A stretch of 64,000 nucleotides of DNA from Thalassobius sp965218685 (GTDB lineage: Bacteria > Pseudomonadota > Alphaproteobacteria > Rhodobacterales > Rhodobacteraceae), in NCBI RefSeq assembly GCF_965218685.1, contig NZ_OZ244657.1, positions 3,038,001-3,102,000 on the forward strand, written 5' to 3'. How positions within the stretch are numbered: position 1 is the first letter of the stretch; every line of letters begins with the position of its first letter. Positions 23,351 through 33,200 of this stretch are shown piece by piece. Made by a program: the position numbers and the translations under genes. The notes beneath the pieces are model-generated. The model was given only the letters and a program-made list of their open reading frames with translations, was not told the origin of the DNA and made no database searches.

Positions 23351-24838
23351 ATGCCTTGTTCCCTTGCCCTTCGCACCCTTTGGGGTGCGTTCGCCCTTTT
23401 CGGGGCGGTGCTGACGGTGCCCTCGGTCGGGGGGGCGGGTCAGGGCCAGCGTAACGATCAGGATACCGCTCGGATCGCGACGGCGATGAAGATCACACCC
23501 GGTCAGGTGAACAGGTTCGAGGCAAACCCCGGCGGTAAACTCACCGTGCATGGCGATCTGGGCGCGGGTGCCCTGTCGCATCCCATGCCGGGCCTAACGC
23601 CCGAGGCGAAGTTGGACCTTGCGCTGGGACAGGCCGTTTTCGAAAAGCTGTGGGTATCATCACCCTCCTCGACCAAGGCTTCGGACGGGCTGGGCCCGCT
23701 TTACAACGCGCGCAACTGCGCCGCCTGCCATCCGGGCCAAGGGCGTGCAAAAGGCCCGGATGGGGACGGCCCCCTGCCCGTCGGCCTTGTGCTGCGCCTG
23801 TCCGTGCACGGCGGACCTGACCGCGCCGAGATCGAGGGTTATCTGGCCACTCAGGACCATCCGAAATTCGGAGGCCAGTTGCAGCCTGAAACCACCGCTG
23901 GACTGACCTCTGAGGGCAGGCCCGAGGTCCGGTACACGCACCACTCGGTCACGCTGGCAGACGGGGTCCAAGTTCCCATGCGAAGGCCGCTCTATCAGGT
24001 TCAGACTCTGCCCAGGGACATTCTGATCAGCCCCCGTCTGGCACCCAGCTTGCAGGGGATGGGCCTGATCGACGCCATCCGCGTCGCTGATATTCTGGCC
24101 GGGGCCGACCCGGATGACGCTAACGGCGATGGCATCAGCGGACGTGCGAATATGGTGATCTCGGCCCAAAGCGGCCAGACAAGTGTCGGCCGCTTCGGCT
24201 GGAAGGCCGAGATCGGTAGCCTGACAGAACAGGTGGCCGACGCTTTTGCCCATGACATTGGCATCTCGACCCCGCTTTTCCCGGATCCCTGGGGCGATTG
24301 CACCGCGCAGCAGACAGCCTGCCGCGCAGCGCCGCATGGCGATCAGGACGCGCGGGGAACCGAGGCGGACATGACCGCTCTGAACCTGACAACACATTTC
24401 GTGGCCGCGCTGGCGGTGCCGGCCCGCGCCGCAGCCCCCGAAACCGTCATCGCAGGCCGAGATCTGTTCGTTGCAGCCGGCTGCGCGGCCTGCCACACAC
24501 CGGCCTTTGTCACGCAGCGGCGCGCAGGTGATCCGCGCGGGTTTCAGATGATTTGGCCCTACTCGGACTTTTTGCTGCACGACATGGGGCCGGATCTTGC
24601 TGATGGGCGCCCCGCCAGCCGCGCCTCGGGTTCCGAGTGGCGCACCCCGCCGCTTTGGGGTATTGGGCGCGTGAAACAGGTCACGGGGACCGAACACTTC
24701 TTGCATGACGGACGCGCCCGCACCCTGACCGAGGCGATCTTGTGGCACGGAGGCGAAGCCCAGCAAGCCCGAGACCGCTTTGTAAGCCTGCCCGCCCCGG
24801 ACCGGGACGCTCTGATTGCCTTTTTGGAAAGCCTGTGA
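23351..24838 (+). CDS. Di-haem cytochrome, DUF1111 (thiol oxidoreductase-like) family
   Basis: The 495-residue protein has an N-terminal signal region and two c-type haem sites: NCAACHPGQG near residue 122 and GCAACHTPAF near 380. Between them is the DUF1111 core (LGPLYNARNCAACH, DPDDANGDGISGRANMV, GRFGWKAEIGSLTEQVADAF) and at the end HDGRARTLTEAILWHGGEA, all found in di-haem peroxidase-like proteins. These are periplasmic and are repeatedly found next to imelysin genes. A redox role in iron handling is inferred from the neighbourhood. Its TGA overlaps the ATG of the second imelysin gene. Confidence 0.9.
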   Translation: MPCSLALRTLWGAFALFGAVLTVPSVGGAGQGQRNDQDTARIATAMKITPGQVNRFEANPGGKLTVHGDLGAGALSHPMPGLTPEAKLDLALGQAVFEKLWVSSPSSTKASDGLGPLYNARNCAACHPGQGRAKGPDGDGPLPVGLVLRLSVHGGPDRAEIEGYLATQDHPKFGGQLQPETTAGLTSEGRPEVRYTHHSVTLADGVQVPMRRPLYQVQTLPRDILISPRLAPSLQGMGLIDAIRVADILAGADPDDANGDGISGRANMVISAQSGQTSVGRFGWKAEIGSLTEQVADAFAHDIGISTPLFPDPWGDCTAQQTACRAAPHGDQDARGTEADMTALNLTTHFVAALAVPARAAAPETVIAGRDLFVAAGCAACHTPAFVTQRRAGDPRGFQMIWPYSDFLLHDMGPDLADGRPASRASGSEWRTPPLWGIGRVKQVTGTEHFLHDGRARTLTEAILWHGGEAQQARDRFVSLPAPDRDALIAFLESL

Positions 24839-25845
24839 TGCTGAAACCCTTGTTGCTTGCCGCCATTGTCCTTGTGCCCCTGCCCGCGCTGGCGCAAACA
24901 CCCGTGTCGAAAACTGCGGTCGACGCGCATATCCTGCCGGGGTTCACCGCGCTCGAGGATGCCTCGCGCCGGATGGCCGAGGCCGCCAAGGCCGACTGCG
25001 CCCCCGACTCGGAACAGTTGCGCCGCGCCTGGGGACTGGCCTTTGATCATTGGATCCGCGTCAGCCACCTGCGCTTTGGACCAACCGAAAGCGACAACCG
25101 CGCCTTTGCGCTGGCCTATTGGCCCGACAGTCGCGGCAAAACCCCCAAGGCGCTGGCGCAGATGATCGCCACGACCGACCCGATCATCACCACTCCGGGG
25201 GGCGTTGCGTCGCTTTCGATTGCAGCGCGCGGGTACTATGCGCTGGAATTTCTGCTGTATGATCCGGCTTTTCGTGCGGACCCCACCTATGGCTGCGCCC
25301 TGATCCGCGCCCTGACGGCGGATATCGCGGCCACCAGCCATTCCATCGCGCAGGACTGGCGCGGCAGTTACGGCGCATTGATGAAGGCTCCGGGACAGGA
25401 TTACAGCCCCTATCGCAGCACCGAGGAAGTCCACCAAGAGCTGTTCAAAGCCCTGTCAGCGGGCCTTGAGTTTACCTCGGACACGCGTCTGGGCCGCCCC
25501 TTGGGCACGTTTGACCGCCCTCGCCCCAACCGCGCCGAGGCCCGCCGCTCGGGTCGGTCATTGCGCCATGTGGTGCTGTCGCTGACCGCCCTGCGTGATC
25601 TGGCGTTGATCCTGTCGGCGGGTGATGACAGCCTGTCGGCCGATATCGCCAACGCCTTTGACGCCGTCATCACGCAAGCCACCGCTCTTGAGGATCCGGT
25701 GTTTGCCGGGGTCAACGATCCTTCGGGGCGGCTACAGATCGAAATCCTGAAGCAAGACATCGACCTGATCCGCGAACAGCAGCTGGCCAATATTGGGGCC
25801 AAGCTGGGCGTCGCGGCGGGTTTCAACGCGCTGGACGGGGACTGA
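24838..25845 (+). CDS. Second imelysin family protein
   Basis: The 335-residue protein starts at ATG 24838 inside the preceding stop and has a signal peptide MLKPLLLAAIVLVPLPALAQ. It keeps the imelysin fold pattern (SIAARGYYALEFLLYDPAF), but the motif is YYALEF rather than YHAIEF, so the histidine of the usual GxHxxE motif is replaced by Tyr. It is shorter than the first imelysin in the operon. The pair probably arose by old duplication. Being encoded between a di-haem protein and a DUF1513 protein is a recurrent arrangement of uncertain purpose in iron metabolism. Confidence 0.85.
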   Translation: MLKPLLLAAIVLVPLPALAQTPVSKTAVDAHILPGFTALEDASRRMAEAAKADCAPDSEQLRRAWGLAFDHWIRVSHLRFGPTESDNRAFALAYWPDSRGKTPKALAQMIATTDPIITTPGGVASLSIAARGYYALEFLLYDPAFRADPTYGCALIRALTADIAATSHSIAQDWRGSYGALMKAPGQDYSPYRSTEEVHQELFKALSAGLEFTSDTRLGRPLGTFDRPRPNRAEARRSGRSLRHVVLSLTALRDLALILSAGDDSLSADIANAFDAVITQATALEDPVFAGVNDPSGRLQIEILKQDIDLIREQQLANIGAKLGVAAGFNALDGD

Positions 25846-25846
25846 C

Positions 25847-26926
25847 ATGACCACAAGACGCGGATTTCTGGCCGGACTTCTGGCCGCCAGCCTAAGCCCC
25901 AGCGTCAGCTGGGCCGATCTGGGCGGTCCGCGCTATCTGTCGGCCGCAAAAACGGCAAAGGGCTATGCCCTGATCGGGCTGGACGCGTCCGCAAAGCCCA
26001 TTTTCCGGGTTCCGATGCCGGGTCGGGGCCATGCCGCCGCCGCCCATCCCCACCAGGCCGAGGTCGTCGCCTTTGCGCGCCGCCCGGGCACCTTTGCCCA
26101 GGTCATCGACTGCGCCACCGGCACCGTCAAAGCCCAGCTGCACAGCCCCGAGGGGCGGCACTTCTATGGCCATGGCGTGTTCTCGGCTGATGGGCAGATG
26201 CTCTTCACCCCGGAAAATGACTATGAGCAAGGCACGGGCCGGATCGCCATCTGGGACCGGACCCGCGGATACCGGCGCATTGGTGATTTCAGCTCGGGCG
26301 GGGTTGGGCCGCATGACATGCTGCACCTGCCGGGAACTGATACATTCGTGATCGCCAATGGCGGCATCGACACCCATCCCGAAAGCGGCCGCACCGCGCT
26401 GAACCTGCCCTCGATGCGGGCGAACCTTGCGCTTGTTTCAGCCAGCGGAGAGCTGCTGGAAATCACCCAGCTGCCGCCCGAGCTGCGGCTGAACTCGATC
26501 CGGCACCTGTCGGTTCGGTCCGACGGGATGGTTGGATTTGCGATGCAATGGCAAGGGGATAGCACCCGCCACCCTGCCCTGGTCGGGACTTACCTGCCCG
26601 GCAGCGACGCCGCGCCCGTTCTGGGGCAAGCCCCCGAAGTTCTGCACCGCGCGATGAAGGGCTATGCCGGTTCGATCGCGTTCTCGCGCGATGGCGCGCA
26701 GGTGGCGATCAGCTCGCCGCGCGGGGGGATGATCCATGTGTTCGAAGCCGCCACCGGCGCCTTTGACTGGCATGTCACCGAAGAAGACGTCTGCGGCCTG
26801 AACCGCGGCCCCGGCGGCTTTGTGGCCACTGCGGGGACCGGCCGGATCATCGGTTTTGATGGCCCCGAACAGCGCCAGATCGCCCAGGCCGATCTGGCCT
26901 GGGACAATCACCTGATCCGCATCTAG
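25847..26926 (+). CDS. DUF1513 protein with twin-arginine signal, beta-propeller-like
   Basis: The 359-residue protein starts at ATG 25847, two bases after the previous gene, and carries a Tat signal (TTRRGFLAGLLAASLSPSVS). The remainder has repeating short beta-strand blocks (RYLSAAKTAKGYALIGLD, GHGVFSADGQMLFTPENDY, GYAGSIAFSRDGAQVAISSP) typical of a seven-bladed propeller of the DUF1513 family. Function is unknown; Tat export suggests folding or cofactor loading before export. It ends the iron-linked operon and shares a four-base CTAG with the stop of the convergent dctM gene. Confidence 0.88.
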   Translation: MTTRRGFLAGLLAASLSPSVSWADLGGPRYLSAAKTAKGYALIGLDASAKPIFRVPMPGRGHAAAAHPHQAEVVAFARRPGTFAQVIDCATGTVKAQLHSPEGRHFYGHGVFSADGQMLFTPENDYEQGTGRIAIWDRTRGYRRIGDFSSGGVGPHDMLHLPGTDTFVIANGGIDTHPESGRTALNLPSMRANLALVSASGELLEITQLPPELRLNSIRHLSVRSDGMVGFAMQWQGDSTRHPALVGTYLPGSDAAPVLGQAPEVLHRAMKGYAGSIAFSRDGAQVAISSPRGGMIHVFEAATGAFDWHVTEEDVCGLNRGPGGFVATAGTGRIIGFDGPEQRQIAQADLAWDNHLIRI

Positions 26927-28323
26927 GCCATACTCGGCAACCACAGGACGATAGCTGGGAATGCGACGAGCAGAGCGATTGTGATGGCGTCTGCGATGAA
27001 GAAGGGGGTGACGCCTTTGAAGACGTCCTGCACGCTCAGGTCGTCGCGCACGCCGGCGACGACAAAGCAGTTCAGCCCGATGGGCGGCGTGATCAGGCAG
27101 AACTCGGCCATTTTCACCACCAGGATACCGAACCAGATTGCGCACATCGGCCCGGACATGCCAAAGCTGCTGTCGGCGGCGCTGACGAACTCGCCCCCGT
27201 TCAGGGCCATGACCGCCGGGTAGACCACCGGCAGGGTCAGCAGCAGCATCCCGATCGCATCCATGAACATGCCCAGCACCGCATAGGCCAGCAGGATGCA
27301 CACAAGGATCAGCATCGGCGACATGGTGAGCGAGGTGATCCAGTTCGCGAAGGCCCCCGGCAGGTCGGCAAAGCCAAGGAAGCGCACGTAAATCAGCACG
27401 CCCCAGATGATGGTAAAGATCATCACGCTCAGCTTGGCGGTCTCCAAAAGGGCGTCCTTCAGCTGCGGCCAGCGCATGCCCTGATACAGCGCCATCACGA
27501 AGACGACAAAGGCGCCGATCGCCCCGCCCTCGGTCGGGGTGCCCCAGGCGTCACCGCCGAAGGGGTTGTAAACAAAGAAGATAATCGTCACCACGACAAA
27601 GACGATAGGCAGCGCGGGCGGCAAGGACACGAAGCGCTCTTTCCAGGTAAAGCCGCGCACGGGCGGGCCGAACCCCTTGATCGTGACGGCCATGCCGATG
27701 ATCAGCAGCCCATAGATCAGCGCCGAGAACGCCCCGGGAATAAAGCCCGCCAGCAGCAGCTTGCCCACGTCCTGCTCCACGATGATCGCATAGATCACCA
27801 GGATGGCCGAGGGCGGAATAAGGCTGGCCAGCGTGCCCCCCGCGGCCACGACGCCTGCGGCAAAGCGCTTGTCATAGCCGATTTTCAGCATTTCAGGGAT
27901 GGCGATACGGGCAAAGACAGCCGAGGTCGCGACCGAGGCACCCGAAACGGCGGCAAACCCCGCCGTGGCGAACACGGTCGACACCGCCAGCCCCCCCGGC
28001 ACCCAGGCCAGCCAGCGCTTGGCGGCCTCGAACAGGGCCTTGGTCAGCCCCGCGTAATAGGCCAGGTATCCGATCAGGATAAAGGTGGGAATAAGGCTCA
28101 GCGCCTGGCTCGAGATCTTCGAATGCGGCACCTGCCCCGCGGTCTTGACGGCAATCCCCAAAGCCTTGCCGAACCGGCTGGGATCATAGCCGAACTTGGC
28201 CCAGAATATCCAAACCAGCCCAACCATCCCCGCAATGCCAGCCGCAAACGCAACACGCATCCCAAGAACAACCAGCAAAAGCAAACCACCAGAGACAACA
28301 AGACCTATTTCAATCGGTTCCAT
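26923..28323 (-). CDS. dctM: TRAP transporter large permease subunit (DctM type)
   Basis: The 466-residue protein is a multi-spanning DctM permease. Visible are many hydrophobic segments and the family signatures GASVATSAVFARIAIPEMLK, GVVAAGGTLASLIPPSAILV and LITPPIGLNCFVVAGV. TRAP systems import organic acids, driven by the sodium or proton gradient. Its ATG touches the dctQ stop (TGATG). The substrate cannot be read from the sequence. The 3' end overlaps that of the DUF1513 gene by four bases. Confidence 0.93.
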   Translation of the reverse strand: MEPIEIGLVVSGGLLLLVVLGMRVAFAAGIAGMVGLVWIFWAKFGYDPSRFGKALGIAVKTAGQVPHSKISSQALSLIPTFILIGYLAYYAGLTKALFEAAKRWLAWVPGGLAVSTVFATAGFAAVSGASVATSAVFARIAIPEMLKIGYDKRFAAGVVAAGGTLASLIPPSAILVIYAIIVEQDVGKLLLAGFIPGAFSALIYGLLIIGMAVTIKGFGPPVRGFTWKERFVSLPPALPIVFVVVTIIFFVYNPFGGDAWGTPTEGGAIGAFVVFVMALYQGMRWPQLKDALLETAKLSVMIFTIIWGVLIYVRFLGFADLPGAFANWITSLTMSPMLILVCILLAYAVLGMFMDAIGMLLLTLPVVYPAVMALNGGEFVSAADSSFGMSGPMCAIWFGILVVKMAEFCLITPPIGLNCFVVAGVRDDLSVQDVFKGVTPFFIADAITIALLVAFPAIVLWLPSMA

Positions 28324-28979
28324 CAGCGGCGCTCCTTGAGGTCATCGACAGGATCAGCGTCGCTTAGCAGGCTTGCCTCTTCGGCGGCCTGTGCGGCAGC
28401 GGACAGGACCAGCGGCACGGCAACGGGCTCGACCAGGCCCAGCACAAAAGCGCGCCCATACCCCCAAAGCTGCAGAACCAGGCGAAGGCACAGAACGCTG
28501 AAAGCAACGGGCGCAAGCAGTTTCGCGGGCCAGATCGGGATGCCGATATCGATCGAGCTGTCGCGGCTCCAGAAAGGCGCGGCGAAATCAAAACTGCGTT
28601 GGAAATGTTCCCAGCTGCCCCAGACCAAAAGCGCCATCAGGATCAGCGTGGCCAGGGCCGTGATGAACTCGGCCGCCCACAAGGTCCGGCCAGACAGCTG
28701 CCCCACCAGCATGTCCATGCGAATATGCCCGCCGTCGCGCTGGGTGTAAGCGATGCCCATGAACGCGATCAACGGCATGATTTGCTCGATCCAGTCCACG
28801 TATCCGGGCAGCGGCATATTCATGGTGTTGCGCCCGCCCACGGAAATGACCGCCAGCACCATCAGCGAAAACACCGCCACGCCGCTGACCAAGGCCAGAA
28901 CGGTCTCGATCTTGTGTAACCCGCGGTCTAGACGACTGAGTGTCGAGCCGTCCTCAAGCACCGATGCAGAACCTGCCAT
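28323..28979 (-). CDS. dctQ: TRAP transporter small permease subunit (DctQ type)
   Basis: The 218-residue membrane protein has four predicted spans (ALVSGVAVFSLMVLAVISVG; WIEQIMPLIAFMGIAYTQRD; ITALATLILMALLVWGSW; LAPVAFSVLCLRLVLQLWG) and the DctQ-like QRDGGHIRMDML segment. It binds the large permease and is required for transport. The long N-terminal tail before the first span is ordinary. It lies 92 bases after dctP and is coupled to dctM. Confidence 0.88.
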   Translation of the reverse strand: MAGSASVLEDGSTLSRLDRGLHKIETVLALVSGVAVFSLMVLAVISVGGRNTMNMPLPGYVDWIEQIMPLIAFMGIAYTQRDGGHIRMDMLVGQLSGRTLWAAEFITALATLILMALLVWGSWEHFQRSFDFAAPFWSRDSSIDIGIPIWPAKLLAPVAFSVLCLRLVLQLWGYGRAFVLGLVEPVAVPLVLSAAAQAAEEASLLSDADPVDDLKERR

Positions 28980-29035
28980 GCATCCCCCTGTTTTCTGCCC
29001 TTTTTCGGGCTATTTTGCTGTCTCTGAAATGCAGA

Positions 29036-29063
29036 CCGCCCGAGGGTCTAAGCCTTCGGGCGG
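29036..29063 (-). repeat. Hairpin between dctP and dctQ
   Basis: CCGCCCGA and TCGGGCGG form a perfect 8-bp stem with a 12-base loop just after the dctP stop on the minus strand. A second small hairpin GCCC-TTTTTC-GGGC is nearer to dctQ. The likely effect is to keep dctP mRNA more abundant than that of the permease genes. Confidence 0.55.
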
Positions 29064-29070
29064 ATTGGAG

Positions 29071-30081
29071 TTACTTGCGGGTCTCGGCCAGTGTGGTCAC
29101 GACCGTGTCATACAGCCCCTGCGCGTCAATGCCCTGCGCGGACATATCGGCCAGCCACTTTTCGCGGATCGGATCAGCGGCAGCGGCGCGGAACTTGGCC
29201 AACTCGGCCTCGGAGATCATGACCTTGGTCACGTTCTTTTCAGCCAAAACTGTATCCCACTTTGCCAGCAGGGCGCCATAGTTGGCCAGATAGTGATCCA
29301 GCGCCTCGTCGATCGACCCATCCAGAGCGGCGCGTTCCGCATCCGACAGCGCGTCATAGGCATCGGTGTTCACCACGACCGGGCAGTTCACCGTGCCCGG
29401 ATTCAGGTTCGCGGTCCACCAGGTGGCCTGATCAATGGTACGGAAGGCAAAATGCGCGTGCTGGGCAAAAGCCACAGTATCCACCACGCCGCTTTCCATG
29501 GCGCTATACGCCTCGGTCGCGGTCACAGAGGTGGGCACGGCGCCAACGGTTTTGAACGCCTGCCCGATGCCACCCGTTGCGCGGACACGCATGCCCTCCA
29601 TCTTGGCAAGAGTATCGCGCGGCTCGCCGGTGCCAACGATGTTGTATTGCGGCATGGGCGAAGGCATCAGCAGCTTGGCGTTCCAACGTGCCAGATCTTT
29701 TTGCGCGGCCGGATGGGCATAGACCGCGCGGGCCACGGCAACTTCTTCTTCCAAGGTGTTCACACCGATGAAGGGCAACTCCAACACGGTGATGGTTGGG
29801 TTTTTGTCACGGTGATAACCCGCGCAGAACTGAGCCATCTCGAAGGCACCGATGGAAATCCCATCCAGGTTTTCCTTGTTCTTGGACAGACCGCCATAGC
29901 TGATGTTCATGGTGAACTCGCCATTGGTCTTTGCGCTGACCAGCTCGGCCAGTTTTTCGATATGTTCGGTAAAGGCGCGGCGTTTGCCCCAGACGGACAC
30001 GTTCCATTCGGTTGCCACAGCCTCGGTTGCAAAGCCAAAAGCAAGCGCCGCGATTGCGGCCCTGGTCATCAGTTTATTCAT
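29071..30081 (-). CDS. dctP: TRAP transporter substrate-binding protein (DctP type)
   Basis: The 336-residue protein has a signal peptide (MNKLMTRAAIAALAFGFATE) and the DctP fold (TEWNVSVWGKRRAFTEHIEK; MEGMRVRATGGIGQAFKTVG, containing the conserved arginine that contacts the carboxylate of the ligand; TEAYSAMESGVVDTVAFAQH). The ATG at 30081 has GGGAGG seven bases before it, which decides the start over upstream in-frame codons. It is the first gene of the dctPQM operon. The ligand is an unidentified organic anion. Confidence 0.92.
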   Translation of the reverse strand: MNKLMTRAAIAALAFGFATEAVATEWNVSVWGKRRAFTEHIEKLAELVSAKTNGEFTMNISYGGLSKNKENLDGISIGAFEMAQFCAGYHRDKNPTITVLELPFIGVNTLEEEVAVARAVYAHPAAQKDLARWNAKLLMPSPMPQYNIVGTGEPRDTLAKMEGMRVRATGGIGQAFKTVGAVPTSVTATEAYSAMESGVVDTVAFAQHAHFAFRTIDQATWWTANLNPGTVNCPVVVNTDAYDALSDAERAALDGSIDEALDHYLANYGALLAKWDTVLAEKNVTKVMISEAELAKFRAAAADPIREKWLADMSAQGIDAQGLYDTVVTTLAETRK

Positions 30082-30197
30082 GTTTTTCCTCCCTGTGTGC
30101 GGCACGTTCACCACCGCTACGACAGGAAGGCTAGCACAGGTGCGCGCACCTGCCAAGGAAATCATGCGAAATATACTTCCGCATACCGGGAATGAAA

Positions 30198-30217
30198 GGG
30201 GCGCTTGCGCGCGCCCC
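30198..30217 (-). terminator. Terminator-like hairpin directly after putA
   Basis: GGGGCGC and GCGCCCC pair around a six-base loop, starting one base after the putA stop; TTTCATT follows on the minus strand. It is a probable weak intrinsic terminator ahead of the dctP promoter region (30082 to 30197). Confidence 0.5.
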
Positions 30218-33200
30218 TTACCCCGAGGCCGCAAGCAGTTGCGCGTTGCCCCCTGCTGCGGTGGTGTCGATGCAGATGTGACGCTCGATCCGGCAGCGCG
30301 CGGCCAGATCATCCCCGGTCGACAGCCCGATCAGCGCACCGGTACGGTCAGCCAAGGCCTGACGAGCGGCGATGATATCTGCATCATCGGCCCACAAGGC
30401 AACAAGGGCCATGCCCGACAGCTGCGACAGTGCCTCGCGCGGAAGGAACCCATCCAGCCCCAGATCGGCCGAGCCCCCCGGCACCACAGCCAGGGCCGGA
30501 CAGCCGTTCTGACGCGCGATCTGCACCTGTTGCGCCGCGGCCTGAGGCGTGGGCCCCAGACACAGAACCACGCCGCGCCCATAGGTGCTTAGCCGGTTGG
30601 ATTCGCCGGTGGGTCCGGGCAAATCCTGAACGCTCAGCTTGGCCGGGATCTCTTGCGCCAAGGCCTGCAGCGCGGTTTGCACCTGCGTGATGTCCGCGTC
30701 GCCCCCCTGCGTTGCCGGCAGTGACTGACGATCCGCACGCGTAAACCGAGGCAGATAGGCCGGCCCGCCCGCCTTGGGCCCCGTGCCCGACAGCCCCTCG
30801 CCGCCGAAGGGCTGAGAGCCGACAATGGCGCCGATCTGGTTGCGGTTCACATAAAGGTTGCCCACGTGCACCCGGTTGGCGACCTGCTCGACCCGCCCAT
30901 CGATCCGGGTGTGCAGCCCAAAGGTCAGGCCAAAACCCGTGGCGTTCACGTCGTCGACGACCTGGTCGATCTGTTCAGCCTTGAAAGTGGCCACATGCAG
31001 CACGGGCCCAAAGATCTCGCGCTCAAGATCGGCGATACTGTCCACGCGGATCACGGTGGGCGCGATGAAATGACCGCCCTCTGGGGCCGTCAGTTCTTTC
31101 AGCACATCACCCCGGCCGCGCGCGTCCGCGATATAGCCAGCGAAATCTGCCTGCGCACGGGCGTCGATCACCGGGCCCACGTCGGTGGAATGGTGCCACG
31201 GATCACCCAGGGACAGCTCGTCCATGGCGCCGTACAGCATCGGCAGCAGCGTGCCTGCCACGTCCTCTTGGACATACAGGCACCGCAGCGCCGAGCACCG
31301 CTGACCGGCCGACTGGAACGCCGAGGCCACGATATCGCGCACCGCCTGTTCGGGCAGCGCGGTGCTGTCCACGATCATCGCGTTCAGACCTCCGGTTTCA
31401 GCGATCAGGCTGGCATCGGGCTGCGCGCCCTGGGCCATCGTGCGGTTGATCCGCTGTGCCGTCGCCGTCGATCCGGTGAAACAAACGCCGCTGATCTGGG
31501 CGCTGCCGGTCAGAACAGGCCCCAATGCGCCCCCCTGCCCCGGCAGAAGTTGCAGCGCCGCCACGGGCACACCCGCCTGATGCATAAGCTGCGTGGCCCG
31601 GGTGGCAATCAGGCCGGTTGCCTCGGCTGGTTTGGCCAGCACCGCGTTGCCCGCAGCCAATGCCGCTGCGATCTGTCCAGTGAAGATCGCCAAGGGGAAG
31701 TTCCAAGGAGAAATACAGCTGACAACGCCGCGCGCAGGAGCCGACAGATGAGCCGCCTGAGAGGCGTAATAGCGCAGAAAATCGACCGCCTCGCGCAGTT
31801 CGCCAATCGCGTCATTCGGGGTCTTGCCGGCCTCGCGGGCCAGCAGGGCGAACAGTTCGCCATGATGCGATTCAAAAAGATCTGCCGCTGCGTTCAACGC
31901 TGCGGCGCGCGCGGCAACAGGGGCCTGCCAGGGCTGGGCGTCCTGCAAAGCCTGTTCGGCCTGGGCGGCGCTTGCCTCGGTCAGTTGGCCCACCACATCC
32001 GAAGGGGCCGCGGGGTTCACAACCTGCACCTGCGTGCCCTGCACAACGGGGCTGACCGTCAAAGGCCCGCCCTGCCACTGCGCCGCGTGGAACGGTGCGC
32101 GGGCGGCCTCGAGTGCTTCCAGATCCAGGGCATCCTCAAGGTCCCAGCCGCGGGCATTGTCGCGCTCGGGCGCGAACAGATCACTTGGCGCGACCACCCC
32201 CGGCGCGGGACCGTCGCCCAGCGCGTCAAAGGGATCGGCCACCACGATTTCGGGTGCGACCTCGGGGTCTACGATCTGGTTCACGAACGAGGAGTTCGCG
32301 CCGTTTTCAAGCAAGCGCCGCACCAGATAGGCCAAAAGGTCGCGATGCGCCCCGACCGGAGCATAGATCCGGCAGCGGGTGCCGCTTTGGGTCATGACCA
32401 GATCGTGAAGCCCCTCGCCCATGCCATGTAGGCGCTGAAATTCAAAACTGCTTGGATCGTCCGCCATCTGCAGGATCATCGCGATGGAATGGGCGTTATG
32501 GGTGGCAAACTGCGGATAAACGCGGTCGGTCATGCTCAGCAGTTTCGACGCGCAGCAGATATAGGACACGTCCGTTGCGGCTTTGCGGGTGAAGACGGGG
32601 AAATGCTCCAGCCCCTCGACCTGAGAGCGCTTGATCTCGGTATCCCAATAGGCGCCTTTAACCAGGCGGACCATAATCTTGCGATCCAGCTTTTCGGCCA
32701 GCGCATACAGCCAGTCCAGCGTCGCGGCCGCGCGTTTGCCATAGGCCTGCACGACCACACCAAAACCATCCCAGCCAGCCAGACGCGGATCAGACAGAAC
32801 GGCCTGGATCACGTCCAGCGACAGGTCCAGTCGGCCGGCCTCTTCTGCGTCGATGTTCAGACCCATGCCAGAGTCCTTGGCCGCCAGGGCCAGTTCAAGC
32901 GTCGCGGGGACCAGCTCGGCCATGACACGGGCGGTTTGGGCCACTTCATACCGCGGATGCAGAGCCGACAGTTTGATCGAGATACCGGGGTTCGACCGGA
33001 TGTCCTGCGCCTTGGCCTCGCGGCCCAGCCGGTGGATCGCGTCAAGATAGGCGGCGTGATATTTCGCGGCATCGCGCGCGGTCAGCGCGGCCTCGCCCAG
33101 CATGTCATACGAGAAGGTATAACCCTGCCGCGCCCGAGCCTTGCCGCGCTTGAGCGCCTCGTCGATGGTCTGCCCCAAGACGAACTGCGCGCCCAGCTCT

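Noticed and set aside
30866..32431. Open frame of 521 codons opposite putA
   Set aside because: putA motifs are intact on the minus strand and codon bias supports that strand only.
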